A stretch of 44,386 nt of DNA. Source: Candidatus Alloenteromonas pullistercoris (lineage in GTDB: Bacteria; Bacillota_I; Bacilli_A; RFN20; CAG-826). A model generated the notes under the pieces. That model made no database searches. It worked only from the letters and a program-made list of their open reading frames with translations, and was not told the DNA's origin. How positions within the stretch are numbered: the stretch's first letter is position 1; each line of letters begins with the position of its first letter. Location: contig JADINA010000027.1 of NCBI GenBank assembly GCA_017694295.1, positions 1-44,386 on the forward strand. The letters are read 5' to 3'. A program made the position numbers and the translations under genes. Positions 14,570-22,910 of the stretch are shown here, piece after piece.

Positions 14570-16444
14570 ATGGACCGCATCACCTCAAAGGAATCGCTTG
14601 AGAAAAGCATAAAAGTCTGCACCGAGGAGCTTTCCAAAAAGCTAAGCGGGGCAAACGGCAAACGGGCGGTCGTCGTCTGCGGCGGCACCGGTTGCATCGC
14701 CAACGGGGCGATCGACATCCAAAAGGAGCTCGAGGACCAGATCAAGGCCGCCGGGCTCGAGGATAAAGTGACCGTCAACCACGTCGGCTGCTTCGGCTTC
14801 TGCTCCCAAGGCCCCTTCGTCAAGATCTTCCCCGAAGACACCCTTTATAGGGCCGTCAAGGTCAGCGACGTCAAGCAGATCGTCGAGGAGGACCTTCTCG
14901 GCGGGAAGGTTTGCGAGAACCTCCTTTACGTCGACCCCGTCACCCACGAGAAAGTCGTTCGCCAAGACGACATCAACTTCTACAAAAAGCAAGTCCGGGT
15001 CGCCCTCCATGGCTGCTCGCTCATCAACCCCGACCTACTCGAGGAATCCCTTGGCTATGACGGCTTCAAGGCCTTGAAGAAGGTTTTGACCGAGATGACC
15101 CCCCAACAAGTCATCGACGAGGTTTTGGCCTCGGGCCTTCGCGGCCGCGGCGGGGCTGGCTTCCCGACTGGGAGGAAATGGCAATTCGCCGCCAACGTGC
15201 AAGCCGATCAGAAATACATCGTCTGCAACGGCGATGAAGGCGACCCCGGCGCGTTCATGGACCGCTCCATCCTCGAGGGCAACCCCTTCGAGGTCATCGA
15301 GGGCATGATGATCGCCGGCTATGCCTTCGGCGCCTCCAAAGGCTATTTCTACGTAAGGGCCGAATACCCGGTCGCGGTCGAAAGGCTCGAAAGGGCCATC
15401 AAGGACATGGAGGCCGTCGGGCTGCTTGGGGATAACATCCTCGGTACGGGCTTCTCCTTCCGCGCTTATTTGAGGCTTGGCGCCGGCGCCTTCGTCTGCG
15501 GCGAGGAAACCGCCCTCCTCAACTCAATCGAAGGGAAGCGGGGCATGCCCCGTCCGCGCCCGCCCTTCCCGGCCATCAAGGGCCTTTGGGGCAAGCCGAC
15601 CTGCGTCAACAACGTCGAAACCCTCGCCACCGTCCCCTACATTATAAGGGTCGGAGCGGAGGAATACGCCAAGATGGGCACCGAGAAGAGCAAAGGCACG
15701 AAGGTTTTCGCCCTCGGCGGAAAGATTAACAACGTCGGCTTAGTGGAGGTCCCGATGGGCACGACCCTAAGGACCCTCATCTTCGACATCGGCGGGGGCA
15801 TCCCCGGCGGGAAGAAGTTCAAGGCCATCCAAACCGGCGGCCCCTCCGGCGGATGTTTGACCGAGAAAGACCTCGACACCCCAATCGACTACGATTCGCT
15901 AGTCGCCAAGGGCTCGATGATGGGCTCTGGCGGAGCCATCGTCATGGACGAGGACAACTGCATGGTCGACGTCGCCCACTTCTACATGGACTTCATCTGC
16001 TCTGAATCCTGCGGGAAGTGCTCGCATTGCCGCATCGGCACCAAGCGCCTATTCGAGATGCTCACCTCCGTCACCAACGGAACCGCCACCCCGAAGACGC
16101 TTGACGACATGCAATATCTCGCCACCGTCATCAAAAACGGCGCGCTATGCGCATTGGGGCAAACCGCCGCCAACCCGATTCTCTCGACCATGGTCAACTT
16201 CCCCGAGGAATACAAGGCCCACGTCGAGGAGAAGAAGTGCCCGGCCCACGTCTGCAAGAAGCTCATGCGCTACGTCATCGACCCCAATCTTTGCAAGAAG
16301 TGCTCTCTTTGCGCCCGCAATTGTCCGGTCAGCTGCATCCACGGCGTCGTTGGGAAGGAACCTTACGTCATCGACCAGAGCAAGTGCATCAAATGCGGCT
16401 CCTGCATGTCGGGCTGCCGCTTCCACGCCATAATCAAGGAATAA
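14570..16444 (+). CDS. hydB: Hydrogenase beta subunit, NuoF/HydB-like (NADH- and FMN-binding)
   Basis: The 624-residue product has an N-terminal thioredoxin-like [2Fe-2S] domain (Cys37, Cys42, Cys74, Cys78). The NuoF core follows, with the FMN/NAD-binding G-x-GRGGAGFPTGRKW motif near 190-205 and the [4Fe-4S] ligands in SCGKCSHCRIGT near 480, plus a fourth Cys near 525. Two C-terminal [4Fe-4S] ferredoxin motifs are present: CKKCSLCARNCP and CIKCGSCMSGC. This is the HydB/HndC architecture, with the HndB-like domain fused at the N-terminus. In Thermotoga-type enzymes this subunit is part of the electron-bifurcating complex that couples NADH and ferredoxin oxidation to H2. Which nucleotide is used cannot be read from the sequence. 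Confidence 0.94.
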   Translation: MDRITSKESLEKSIKVCTEELSKKLSGANGKRAVVVCGGTGCIANGAIDIQKELEDQIKAAGLEDKVTVNHVGCFGFCSQGPFVKIFPEDTLYRAVKVSDVKQIVEEDLLGGKVCENLLYVDPVTHEKVVRQDDINFYKKQVRVALHGCSLINPDLLEESLGYDGFKALKKVLTEMTPQQVIDEVLASGLRGRGGAGFPTGRKWQFAANVQADQKYIVCNGDEGDPGAFMDRSILEGNPFEVIEGMMIAGYAFGASKGYFYVRAEYPVAVERLERAIKDMEAVGLLGDNILGTGFSFRAYLRLGAGAFVCGEETALLNSIEGKRGMPRPRPPFPAIKGLWGKPTCVNNVETLATVPYIIRVGAEEYAKMGTEKSKGTKVFALGGKINNVGLVEVPMGTTLRTLIFDIGGGIPGGKKFKAIQTGGPSGGCLTEKDLDTPIDYDSLVAKGSMMGSGGAIVMDEDNCMVDVAHFYMDFICSESCGKCSHCRIGTKRLFEMLTSVTNGTATPKTLDDMQYLATVIKNGALCALGQTAANPILSTMVNFPEEYKAHVEEKKCPAHVCKKLMRYVIDPNLCKKCSLCARNCPVSCIHGVVGKEPYVIDQSKCIKCGSCMSGCRFHAIIKE

Positions 16445-16457
16445 GGAGGGGAAGACA

Positions 16458-18266
16458 ATGGAAAAAGAAATCACGATCAAGATCGAGGGGCGCGAATATT
16501 CCGTCCCCGCCGACCTCACCATCCTTGAAGCGGCCAGGAAGCTTGGCTACAACATCCCGACCCTTTGCTATTGGAACCATGGCCACAACTCCTTGGCCTC
16601 CTGCCGCGTTTGCCTAGTCGAATTGAAGTCGGTCAGGGGATCGCGGCTGGTCGCCTCCTGCGTCTACCCGGTCTCCGAGTGCGACGCCTCCAAGGGCTTT
16701 GAGATCAAAATCTCCTCGCCCATGGCCATCGATGCACGCCGCACCTCGGTCGAGCTGCTTCTGTCCAACCATTCCAAGGATTGCCAGACCTGCGTCAAAA
16801 ACGGCCAGTGCGAATTGCTCCACGTCGCCAACCTCACCGGGGCGAGAAGCTCGCAATTCCTCGGCGAACACACCAAAACCACCTATGACGACGTCGCCCC
16901 CGGCATCGTCCGCGACACCAGCAAATGCATCCTTTGCGGCCGTTGCATAGAGAAGTGCAAGGAAGCCCAGGGCATCGGCATACTCGGCTTTGAGCAGCGG
17001 GGCTTCAACACCATCGTCGGCCCGGCCGAGAACCGCAGCTTCGCCTCCGTTCCTTGCCTTCAATGCGGGCAGTGCATCGAGGTTTGCCCGACCGGAGCTC
17101 TTTCCGAGAAGCGGGAGATCGACAAAGTCGACCAGGCCATGCACGAAGGCAAATACGTCATCGTCCAAACCGCCCCGGCCGTCAGGGCCGCCATCGCCGA
17201 GGAATTCGGCCATCCGATTGGCAGCCAAAACGGGACCGGCAAGATGGTCGCCGCCCTCCACCGGCTTGGCTTCTACCGCGTCTTCGACACCAATTTCGGG
17301 GCCGACCTCACCATCATGGAGGAAGCCCAGGAACTGCTCAACCGCATCAAAAACGGCGGAACCCTCCCCCAAATCACCTCCTGCTCCCCCGGATGGGTCA
17401 ACTACATGGAATACTTCTATTCCGACCTAATCCCCAACGTCTCTACCTGCAAATCGCCGCATGAGATGGAAGGGGCCATCATCAAGAGCTATTTCGCCTC
17501 CACCCACGGCCTAAAGCCCGAGGACATCTTCGTCGTCTCCATCATGCCCTGCACCGCCAAGAAGTACGAGGCCAAGCGGCCCGAGAACGCGGCGGTCAAT
17601 GGCCTCCCCGACGTCGACGCCGTCCTCACCACCCGCGAGCTCGCGGTCTTAATCCGCCGGGCCGGCTTGCTTTGGGATGAGCTGCCCGAGGAGGAATTCG
17701 ACAACGACCTGCTTGGCGAATACACCGGGGCCGGCGCCATCTTCGGCGTCACCGGCGGGGTCATGGAAGCGGCCCTTCGCACCGCCTACCACACCCTTAC
17801 CGGCAAGGAATACGACAAAATCGAGTTCACCGAGGTGCGGGGCCAAAACCCGGTCAAGGAAGCCGAAATCGACATCGCCGGCACCAAGATAAAGGTGGCC
17901 GTCGCCTCGGGGATGAAAAACGCCAAGCCGCTGCTAGACGAAATAAGGGCGGGCAAGTCGCCTTACGCCTTCATCGAGATCATGGGCTGCCCTGGCGGTT
18001 GCATCAACGGGGGCGGACAGCCTTTCGTCAAACCCAACCTCATCCCCAACCAAGGGGCCGACATCCTCGACAAGTATCGGGAGAAGCGGGCCGCCATCCT
18101 CTATTCGATCGACGAGGGGAAGCATATCCGCCAGTCCCACAACAACCCCGACATCCAAAAGCTTTACAAGGATTACCTTGGATCGCCTTGCGGCGGGGTC
18201 GCCGAGGAGCTGCTCCACACCCATTACGTCAAAAACCGCGAAACATTCCCCGCGGCAAAGAAGTAA
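16458..18266 (+). CDS. hydA: [FeFe] hydrogenase catalytic subunit HydA
   Basis: The 602-residue product is a multidomain (M3-like) [FeFe] hydrogenase. Domains in order: plant-type [2Fe-2S] ferredoxin (about 1-75), His-Cys3 [4Fe-4S] ligand segment (HSKDCQTCVKNGQC), two [4Fe-4S] clusters (CILCGRCIEKC and CLQCGQCIEVCP), then the H-cluster domain. Its three motifs are intact: TSCSPGW near 307, MPCTAKK near 362 and MGCPGGCINGGGQP near 510. A small-subunit domain closes the protein. It makes or consumes H2 in the cytoplasm with HydB and HydC. An AAGGAGGGG Shine-Dalgarno lies upstream. Maturases (HydE, HydF, HydG) are not in this window. Confidence 0.96.
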   Translation: MEKEITIKIEGREYSVPADLTILEAARKLGYNIPTLCYWNHGHNSLASCRVCLVELKSVRGSRLVASCVYPVSECDASKGFEIKISSPMAIDARRTSVELLLSNHSKDCQTCVKNGQCELLHVANLTGARSSQFLGEHTKTTYDDVAPGIVRDTSKCILCGRCIEKCKEAQGIGILGFEQRGFNTIVGPAENRSFASVPCLQCGQCIEVCPTGALSEKREIDKVDQAMHEGKYVIVQTAPAVRAAIAEEFGHPIGSQNGTGKMVAALHRLGFYRVFDTNFGADLTIMEEAQELLNRIKNGGTLPQITSCSPGWVNYMEYFYSDLIPNVSTCKSPHEMEGAIIKSYFASTHGLKPEDIFVVSIMPCTAKKYEAKRPENAAVNGLPDVDAVLTTRELAVLIRRAGLLWDELPEEEFDNDLLGEYTGAGAIFGVTGGVMEAALRTAYHTLTGKEYDKIEFTEVRGQNPVKEAEIDIAGTKIKVAVASGMKNAKPLLDEIRAGKSPYAFIEIMGCPGGCINGGGQPFVKPNLIPNQGADILDKYREKRAAILYSIDEGKHIRQSHNNPDIQKLYKDYLGSPCGGVAEELLHTHYVKNRETFPAAKK

Positions 18267-18273
18267 GAAAGGG

Positions 18274-18279
18274 TATAAT
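18274..18279 (+). promoter_or_regulatory. TATAAT box after hydA
   Basis: A perfect TATAAT sits between the hydA stop and the HAD gene, but no convincing -35 element lies 16-18 bp upstream. It could drive the HAD-cysS unit with a very short leader; the assignment is weak. Confidence 0.35.
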
Positions 18280-18283
18280 GGGG

Positions 18284-18307
18284 GTCGGCTAAAAGCCGGC
18301 CCTTTTG
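18284..18307 (+). terminator. Hairpin ending the hydrogenase operon
   Basis: GTCGGCT and AGCCGGC pair (one G-U) around an AAA loop and are followed by CCTTTT. This resembles a short intrinsic terminator. It lies only about 6 bp before the HAD-phosphatase start, so it could also act as an attenuator for the downstream genes. Confidence 0.55.
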
Positions 18308-18312
18308 AATTT

Positions 18313-18966
18313 ATGCGCACCGATATCATATTTGATTTGGACGGGACCCTCCTCCGCACCCTGCCCGACATCCGCCACGCCATCAACAAAGCCCTTTCCG
18401 ATTGCGGCTACCCTTATCGCTACTCGCTTAAGGAGTCGCGCCTGCTCATCGGCAACGGGGCCGACACGCTCGTTAGGCGGGCCTTGAGGGAAAAAGGCGA
18501 CGACGAGGAGGCTTTCGCCGCGCTTAAGGCCAAGTACATGCCTTATTACGCGGCCATGCAAAATGACCACGCCAAGCCCTATAACGGCATCAAGGGGGTC
18601 CTAAGCTACCTCAAGGACAAAGGGTGCCGCCTATTCGTGTGCACCAATAAGCCCGCTAAACTCGCCCGCGAGGTGGTCGAAATCCATTTTGGGAAGCTTT
18701 TCGAGGCCGTCGTCGGCCATGAGGAGGGGGCTCCGGTCAAACCCGATCCGACCATCGTCAACTCCCTTCTTTCCGCCTATTCGATCAAAAAGGAGGAGGC
18801 GCTTTTCGTCGGCGACTCCGCAGTCGACGTCGACACCGCCCGTAACGCCCTTTTGCCGTGTTGCTTGGTGAAGTGGGGCTATGGCCAATACAAGAAGGGG
18901 CTTTTGGAGAAGGCCGATTACGTCATCTCCAAACCCAAGGAGCTTATCGCGATCGCGTTGAGGTGA
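18313..18966 (+). CDS. HAD-family phosphatase (phosphoglycolate phosphatase-like)
   Basis: From the ATG at 18313 the product is 217 residues. This start is chosen because MRTDIIFDLDGTLL places the catalytic DxD motif (Asp8, Asp10) at the normal distance from the N-terminus. Motif II (VCTNKPAKLA), motif III Lys (KPDP) and motif IV (FVGDSAVDVDTA) are present, as in Gph/PgmB-type HAD enzymes with an alpha-helical cap. It probably dephosphorylates a small sugar phosphate or nucleotide; the substrate is uncertain. No Shine-Dalgarno is visible before the start, which is unusual here. It runs 4 bp upstream of cysS. Confidence 0.88.
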   Translation: MRTDIIFDLDGTLLRTLPDIRHAINKALSDCGYPYRYSLKESRLLIGNGADTLVRRALREKGDDEEAFAALKAKYMPYYAAMQNDHAKPYNGIKGVLSYLKDKGCRLFVCTNKPAKLAREVVEIHFGKLFEAVVGHEEGAPVKPDPTIVNSLLSAYSIKKEEALFVGDSAVDVDTARNALLPCCLVKWGYGQYKKGLLEKADYVISKPKELIAIALR

Positions 18967-18970
18967 AAAA

Positions 18971-20323
18971 ATGGGAAACATCGTCTTATTCAATTCTTAC
19001 GGCGGGAAGATGGAGGAATTCGTCCCCATCGAGCCTGGGAAGGTTTCGATTTACGTCTGCGGGCCGACCGTCTATAACCACCCCCACATCGGGAACATGC
19101 GCCCGGCCATCGTCTTCGACGTTTGGCGCCGGCTTTTCCTTCACGATGGCTATAAGGTCACCTACGTCTCCAACTACACCGACGTCGACGACAAGATCAT
19201 CAATCGCGCCGCCGAGCTTGGCATAAGCGAGAAGGAGCTCACCGACTCGATCATCGGCGAATACCGTTCCCTAATCGACGAGCTTGGGTCGATGCAGCCA
19301 GACGTCACCCCGACCCCAACCGCCTACATGGACAAGATCATCGCCTATATCGAGGACCTAATCGCCTCTGGGCATGCCTATGTCGCGGGCGGGGACGTCT
19401 ATTTTCGGGTCGCCTCCATCCCCCATTATGGCGAACTTTCCGGCAATACGGTCGATTCGCTTCTTTCCGGCGCCCGGATCGAGGTCAATTCCGATAAGGA
19501 AAGCCCCGTCGACTTCGCCCTTTGGAAGCAAACGAGCAAGGGGATCCGCTTCGACTCGCCTTGGGGCAAGGGACGCCCAGGCTGGCATAGCGAATGCTGC
19601 GTCATGATCGACTCGCTTTTCAAAAAAGAACACGGCTACATCGACATCCATGGAGGCGGGTTCGACCTTAAGTTCCCCCATCACGAAAACGAAATCGCCC
19701 AATCCCGGGCCCATAACGGCAACCCCTTGGCCCGTTATTGGCTCCACAACGGCTTCATCAACATCGATGAGGAGAAGATGTCGAAGTCGCTTGGCAACGT
19801 TTTGCTGGCCAAAGACGTCATCGCCGAATACGGGGCCATGCCCTTTCGCCTAATGGTCCTTTCCGCCCATTACCGGGCTCCCCTTAACTTCACCGTCGAG
19901 ACCATCGCCGAGGCCAAGAAAAACTACGAAAGGCTGCAAAGCTGCTACCGTTCCTTGGCGATATCCTTGCAAATCAATGGCGAAGACGTCGAAAACGCCC
20001 CGATTGTCGAAGACGACGATTTCATGGCCGCTTTGCGGGATGACCTCAACACGCCAAACGCCCTGACCGCCGTCTATTCGACTTTGAAATCCGCCAACCA
20101 GCAACTTCGCAAAAGCGCCACCCCCGTCTCTGAGCTAATGCAAACATTCGGCAAAATCCGCCTATATTCACAAACCCTCGGTTTGAATGTAAAATATCCG
20201 CATCTGGGGAAACAGGGTCAAGACCTCTACGCCGCCTATCATAAGGCCAAGGAAGAAAAGGATTACGCCAAAGCCGACGCGATAAGGAAGGAGATCGCCG
20301 ACCTCGGGTTCTGGATGGTTTGA
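18971..20323 (+). CDS. cysS: Cysteinyl-tRNA synthetase
   Basis: The 450-residue class I synthetase charges tRNA-Cys. Visible features: zinc-site Cys30 in YVCGPTVYN, the HIGN version of the HIGH motif (39-42), the HSECCVM and HHENEIAQ segments holding the other zinc ligands, and KMSKS at 269-273. The C-terminal anticodon-binding part ends in R.EIADLGFWMV, the usual CysRS end. It lies upstream of rlmB, matching the Bacillus cysS-mrnC-rlmB neighbourhood. Confidence 0.97.
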   Translation: MGNIVLFNSYGGKMEEFVPIEPGKVSIYVCGPTVYNHPHIGNMRPAIVFDVWRRLFLHDGYKVTYVSNYTDVDDKIINRAAELGISEKELTDSIIGEYRSLIDELGSMQPDVTPTPTAYMDKIIAYIEDLIASGHAYVAGGDVYFRVASIPHYGELSGNTVDSLLSGARIEVNSDKESPVDFALWKQTSKGIRFDSPWGKGRPGWHSECCVMIDSLFKKEHGYIDIHGGGFDLKFPHHENEIAQSRAHNGNPLARYWLHNGFINIDEEKMSKSLGNVLLAKDVIAEYGAMPFRLMVLSAHYRAPLNFTVETIAEAKKNYERLQSCYRSLAISLQINGEDVENAPIVEDDDFMAALRDDLNTPNALTAVYSTLKSANQQLRKSATPVSELMQTFGKIRLYSQTLGLNVKYPHLGKQGQDLYAAYHKAKEEKDYAKADAIRKEIADLGFWMV

Positions 20324-20332
20324 GGCAGCTAG

Positions 20333-21082
20333 ATGACCAGCATCGACGAATTGATCATAAGATGGTTCAACACCGACTTCGGGATGAACTTTTCTGGCGG
20401 CATCGTCGGCAACCTCCTGCTCATCTTCCTTTGCCTATTGGCGACCGTCCTCTTCTCCGGCGTCATCGGGTTTGAGCGCGAGTACTATGGGCACGCCGCC
20501 GGGCTTAGGACCCACCTCCTCATCTCGCTTGGCTCTTGCCTTGTCATGATCATCTCGATATATGGCTTCGCCTTTTGGGACGAGGGCGGTGGCACCCGCG
20601 ACCCGGCCAGGCTCGCCGCCCAGGTCATCCCGGGCATCGGCTTCCTCGGCGCCGGGACCATCGTCAAAAACGGCGTCTCGGTCCGCGGATTGACCACGGC
20701 CACGACCCTTTGGGTGTCGATGGCCATCGGCATCGCCTGCGGCTCAGGTTGCTTCGTCATCGCCGGGATCGCCACTTTGGTTTGCTTCGCCGTCTTGGTG
20801 CTCCTTAGGAAGTTCGAGACGTTTGCCTCGCGGAAGAACCCGATATTGCTTCTTGTCTTCCCAAGCGACCGCCCGGTCATGAAGGATATCCTTTTGATCG
20901 CGAGCCGTTATGGCATCGCCATCCGCGACACCAGCAGCGAGCTCATCACCTATCAGGAGAATTCGGCCATCCGGATGGTTTTGCGCCTTGCCTACGCGAC
21001 CAATTCCTCGGTTTCGGCTTTCGCCGATGAGCTTAGGATGTCGGTAAAGCCCCTTGAGCTTAAGGTGTCGACCGAGTTCTAG
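20333..21082 (+). CDS. MgtC/SapB-family membrane protein
   Basis: The 249-residue product has an N-terminal membrane region of four to five helices with the MgtC signature: GVIGFEREYYGHAAGLRTH, followed by PGIGFLGAGTIVKNG..VRGLTTATTLWV. A C-terminal soluble domain of about 80 residues resembles the ACT-like tail. MgtC proteins are linked to magnesium limitation and modulation of ATP synthase or phosphate transport in other bacteria; its job here is unknown. It lies between cysS and rlmB, where Bacillus has mrnC. Confidence 0.92.
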   Translation: MTSIDELIIRWFNTDFGMNFSGGIVGNLLLIFLCLLATVLFSGVIGFEREYYGHAAGLRTHLLISLGSCLVMIISIYGFAFWDEGGGTRDPARLAAQVIPGIGFLGAGTIVKNGVSVRGLTTATTLWVSMAIGIACGSGCFVIAGIATLVCFAVLVLLRKFETFASRKNPILLLVFPSDRPVMKDILLIASRYGIAIRDTSSELITYQENSAIRMVLRLAYATNSSVSAFADELRMSVKPLELKVSTEF

Positions 21083-21102
21083 GCTATTGCAAAAGGAAAA
21101 TC

Positions 21103-21828
21103 ATGAGTATAATTATTTACGGCAAAAACGCCGTCCGGGAATCCGTGGCCTCCGGTCGGGCCGAGAAGGTCAAGACCTTGGCCAAGTGGGGCAAAGACCC
21201 CATCGTCGCGGAAGCTCGGAAAAGAATGATTCCGGTCGAGTTCGCCTCCGAAAGCGAGCTGACCCGGATGGCCAGAAACCCCTCCCATCAGGGATTTGCG
21301 GCCATCTGCAAGGATTTCTCCGCCTGCCCCTTTGAGGATTTTTTGTCTCTTGGCAAGAAGGAGCCGTTGCTTCTCATGCTAGATGGCATCGAAGATCCCC
21401 ATAACATGGGGGCGATATTGCGCTCCGCCGATGCCTTCGGCGTCGACGGGGTCATCATCAAGAAGCGGGGCAACGCCCCCCTCAACGCGACCGTCGCCAA
21501 GATCTCTACCGGGGCCATCAACTACGTGAAGGTGGCCGAGGTGGCCAACCTGAGCTTTGCCATCAAAAAGCTTAAGGAGGCCGGTTACTGGATCGTCTCT
21601 AGCGACGGGGAGGCCAAAGCCTCCTACGACGAGGTCGACTACCATTGCCCGATCTGCCTTATAGTCGGCAGCGAGGGCTTTGGCATCTCCCGGCTTCTAT
21701 TGGAGAACTCCGATTTCGTGGTCAAGATACCGATGCATGGGCACGTCAATTCGCTCAACGCCTCGGTCGCGACCGGCATCTTCCTTTCCTTCATCTCCCA
21801 TTCCCGGGCCAAGCCGCTTGCCGATTAG
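21103..21828 (+). CDS. rlmB: 23S rRNA (guanosine-2'-O-)-methyltransferase RlmB (TrmH family)
   Basis: The 241-residue SPOUT methyltransferase has a substrate-binding N-terminus (IYGKNAVRE...) and the three TrmH motifs: DPHNMGAILRSADAFGVDGV, then IVGSEGFGIS, then IPMHGHVNSLNASVATGI. It forms the knot that binds SAM and probably methylates G2251 of 23S rRNA. An AAAAGGAAAA motif precedes the ATG. Position before the sigma factor, rpmG, secE and nusG matches Bacillota. Confidence 0.94.
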   Translation: MSIIIYGKNAVRESVASGRAEKVKTLAKWGKDPIVAEARKRMIPVEFASESELTRMARNPSHQGFAAICKDFSACPFEDFLSLGKKEPLLLMLDGIEDPHNMGAILRSADAFGVDGVIIKKRGNAPLNATVAKISTGAINYVKVAEVANLSFAIKKLKEAGYWIVSSDGEAKASYDEVDYHCPICLIVGSEGFGISRLLLENSDFVVKIPMHGHVNSLNASVATGIFLSFISHSRAKPLAD

Positions 21829-21838
21829 GAGGCTTTTT

Positions 21839-22501
21839 ATGCCCGACACTGCCTATTCGCCTTTAAGCGACGAAGAGCTTTTGCTCCGTTACCGCTCCGC
21901 CGATTTGCTAGCCCGCGATGAGCTCTCGGTCCGCTACTTCAGGTCGCGCCGCTTCCACCTAAGCAAAGCCGCTCCCTCGCTTGTCGGGGTGCTTGACGAT
22001 TGGACCTTCAACGAGGTTTTCTTCAACGCCTACTTGGCGGCCGAGTCGAGTTTTCGCTTCGGGGAGGGGCGCTTCATCTCCTTCTTCCAGGTCATTCTCG
22101 GCCACGAGGTGGCCAAGGAAGCGGACAAGGTCATCAAGGAGTCATCTTCCAGGCAATGGGTTTACTTCGATAAGCCCGATCCCGAGGATGGCCATTATTA
22201 CCTCCATGACATAATCCCCGACGGGTCGAGCCTAAATGACCCCAAGGCTTTCTCCATCTACGCCGAGACCCTATTGGAGCTAGGCAAGCTACCCAAAGGG
22301 ATAAAGCCGGAGGCGGTCGTCGTCTCGACGATGCTTAGCGACGGCTATTCCTTAGAGGAAGCCGCCTCCTTCCTCGGCTTGGTGCCTAGCAACGCCAGGA
22401 TGATGGCCTATAGGTTCCGCAAATGGGCGAAGAAGGTGATCGCCGAGGTGAAATCTGACAAGGCGATGGCCAAGCTTGAGCTTGCGTTAAGCAAGATTTG
22501 A
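21839..22501 (+). CDS. Divergent RNA polymerase sigma factor, SigH-like by position
   Basis: From the ATG at 21839 (preceded by TAGGAGG) the product is 220 residues. The N-terminus LSDEELLLRYR....ARDEL is the usual lead of sigma region 2, and the C-terminal part (about 155-205) reads as a region-4 helix-turn-helix: LSDGYSLEEAASFLGL followed by MAYRFRKWAKKVI. The core of region 2 is poorly conserved. In Bacillus sigH lies exactly here, between rlmB/yacP and rpmG-secE-nusG, which supports the call. It may direct an accessory regulon; the promoter it reads is unknown. In-frame starts further upstream would lie within rlmB. Confidence 0.7.
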   Translation: MPDTAYSPLSDEELLLRYRSADLLARDELSVRYFRSRRFHLSKAAPSLVGVLDDWTFNEVFFNAYLAAESSFRFGEGRFISFFQVILGHEVAKEADKVIKESSSRQWVYFDKPDPEDGHYYLHDIIPDGSSLNDPKAFSIYAETLLELGKLPKGIKPEAVVVSTMLSDGYSLEEAASFLGLVPSNARMMAYRFRKWAKKVIAEVKSDKAMAKLELALSKI

Positions 22502-22526
22502 CAAGAAGGGGATTAAGGCGTAGCCT
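22498..22526 (+). promoter_or_regulatory. Candidate promoter for rpmG-secE-nusG
   Basis: A perfect TTGACA (22498-22503) overlaps the sigma-factor stop. A weak -10 element, TAGCCT, lies 17 bp downstream (22521-22526). The -10 is poor, so this is tentative. Confidence 0.35.
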
Positions 22527-22549
22527 TTACACGCTGAAAGGATTAGGAT

Positions 22550-22699
22550 ATGTCAAGGGTAAAGGTTTTTTTGGTTTGCAGCGAGTGCCTTAGCCGGAAC
22601 TACACCCTCACCAAAAAGAAGGAAGACCCCGAACGCCTAAGCCTAAGCAAGTATTGCCCGCATTGCGGCAAGCATACGCTCCATAAGGAGAGCAAGTGA
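22550..22699 (+). CDS. rpmG: 50S ribosomal protein L33, zinc-type
   Basis: This small gene encodes 49 residues beginning [13 protein letters not shown]. Two zinc knuckle pairs are visible, Cys10/Cys13 and Cys36/Cys39. The N-x-T-KK and [14 protein letters not shown] segments are typical for L33. A GAAAGGATTAG Shine-Dalgarno lies upstream. The gene precedes secE and nusG, the conserved order. A zinc-requiring L33 fits with the zinc efflux operon nearby only by proximity. Confidence 0.95.
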   Translation: MSRVKVFLVCSECLSRNYTLTKKKEDPERLSLSKYCPHCGKHTLHKESK

Positions 22700-22712
22700 G
22701 AAAGGAGCCTCA

Positions 22713-22907
22713 ATGGGACCTGTCAAGTACACCAAGGAAGTCATCAAGGAAGGCAAGCGCATCCGCTGGCCGAAGCGGGATATCCTTGTCCCGACCATCA
22801 TCGTCGTCATCTGCATCGCGGCCTTCGCCGCCATCTTCCTCTCGCTTGAGGACCTCACCGCCGCCTCCTTGATCCAGCAGCTGCGGGACGCTTTCGGAGG
22901 GAATTAA
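22713..22907 (+). CDS. secE: Preprotein translocase subunit SecE
   Basis: The 64-residue product has the minimal Gram-positive SecE form: an amphipathic segment K.VIKEGKRIRWPKRD.. followed by a single membrane helix (about 25-45, IIVVICIAAFAAIFL). The R-WPKR/T motif is the hallmark. It stabilises SecY in the translocon. AAAGGAGCC lies before the ATG. nusG follows after 3 bp. Confidence 0.95.
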   Translation: MGPVKYTKEVIKEGKRIRWPKRDILVPTIIVVICIAAFAAIFLSLEDLTAASLIQQLRDAFGGN

Positions 22908-22910
22908 GCA

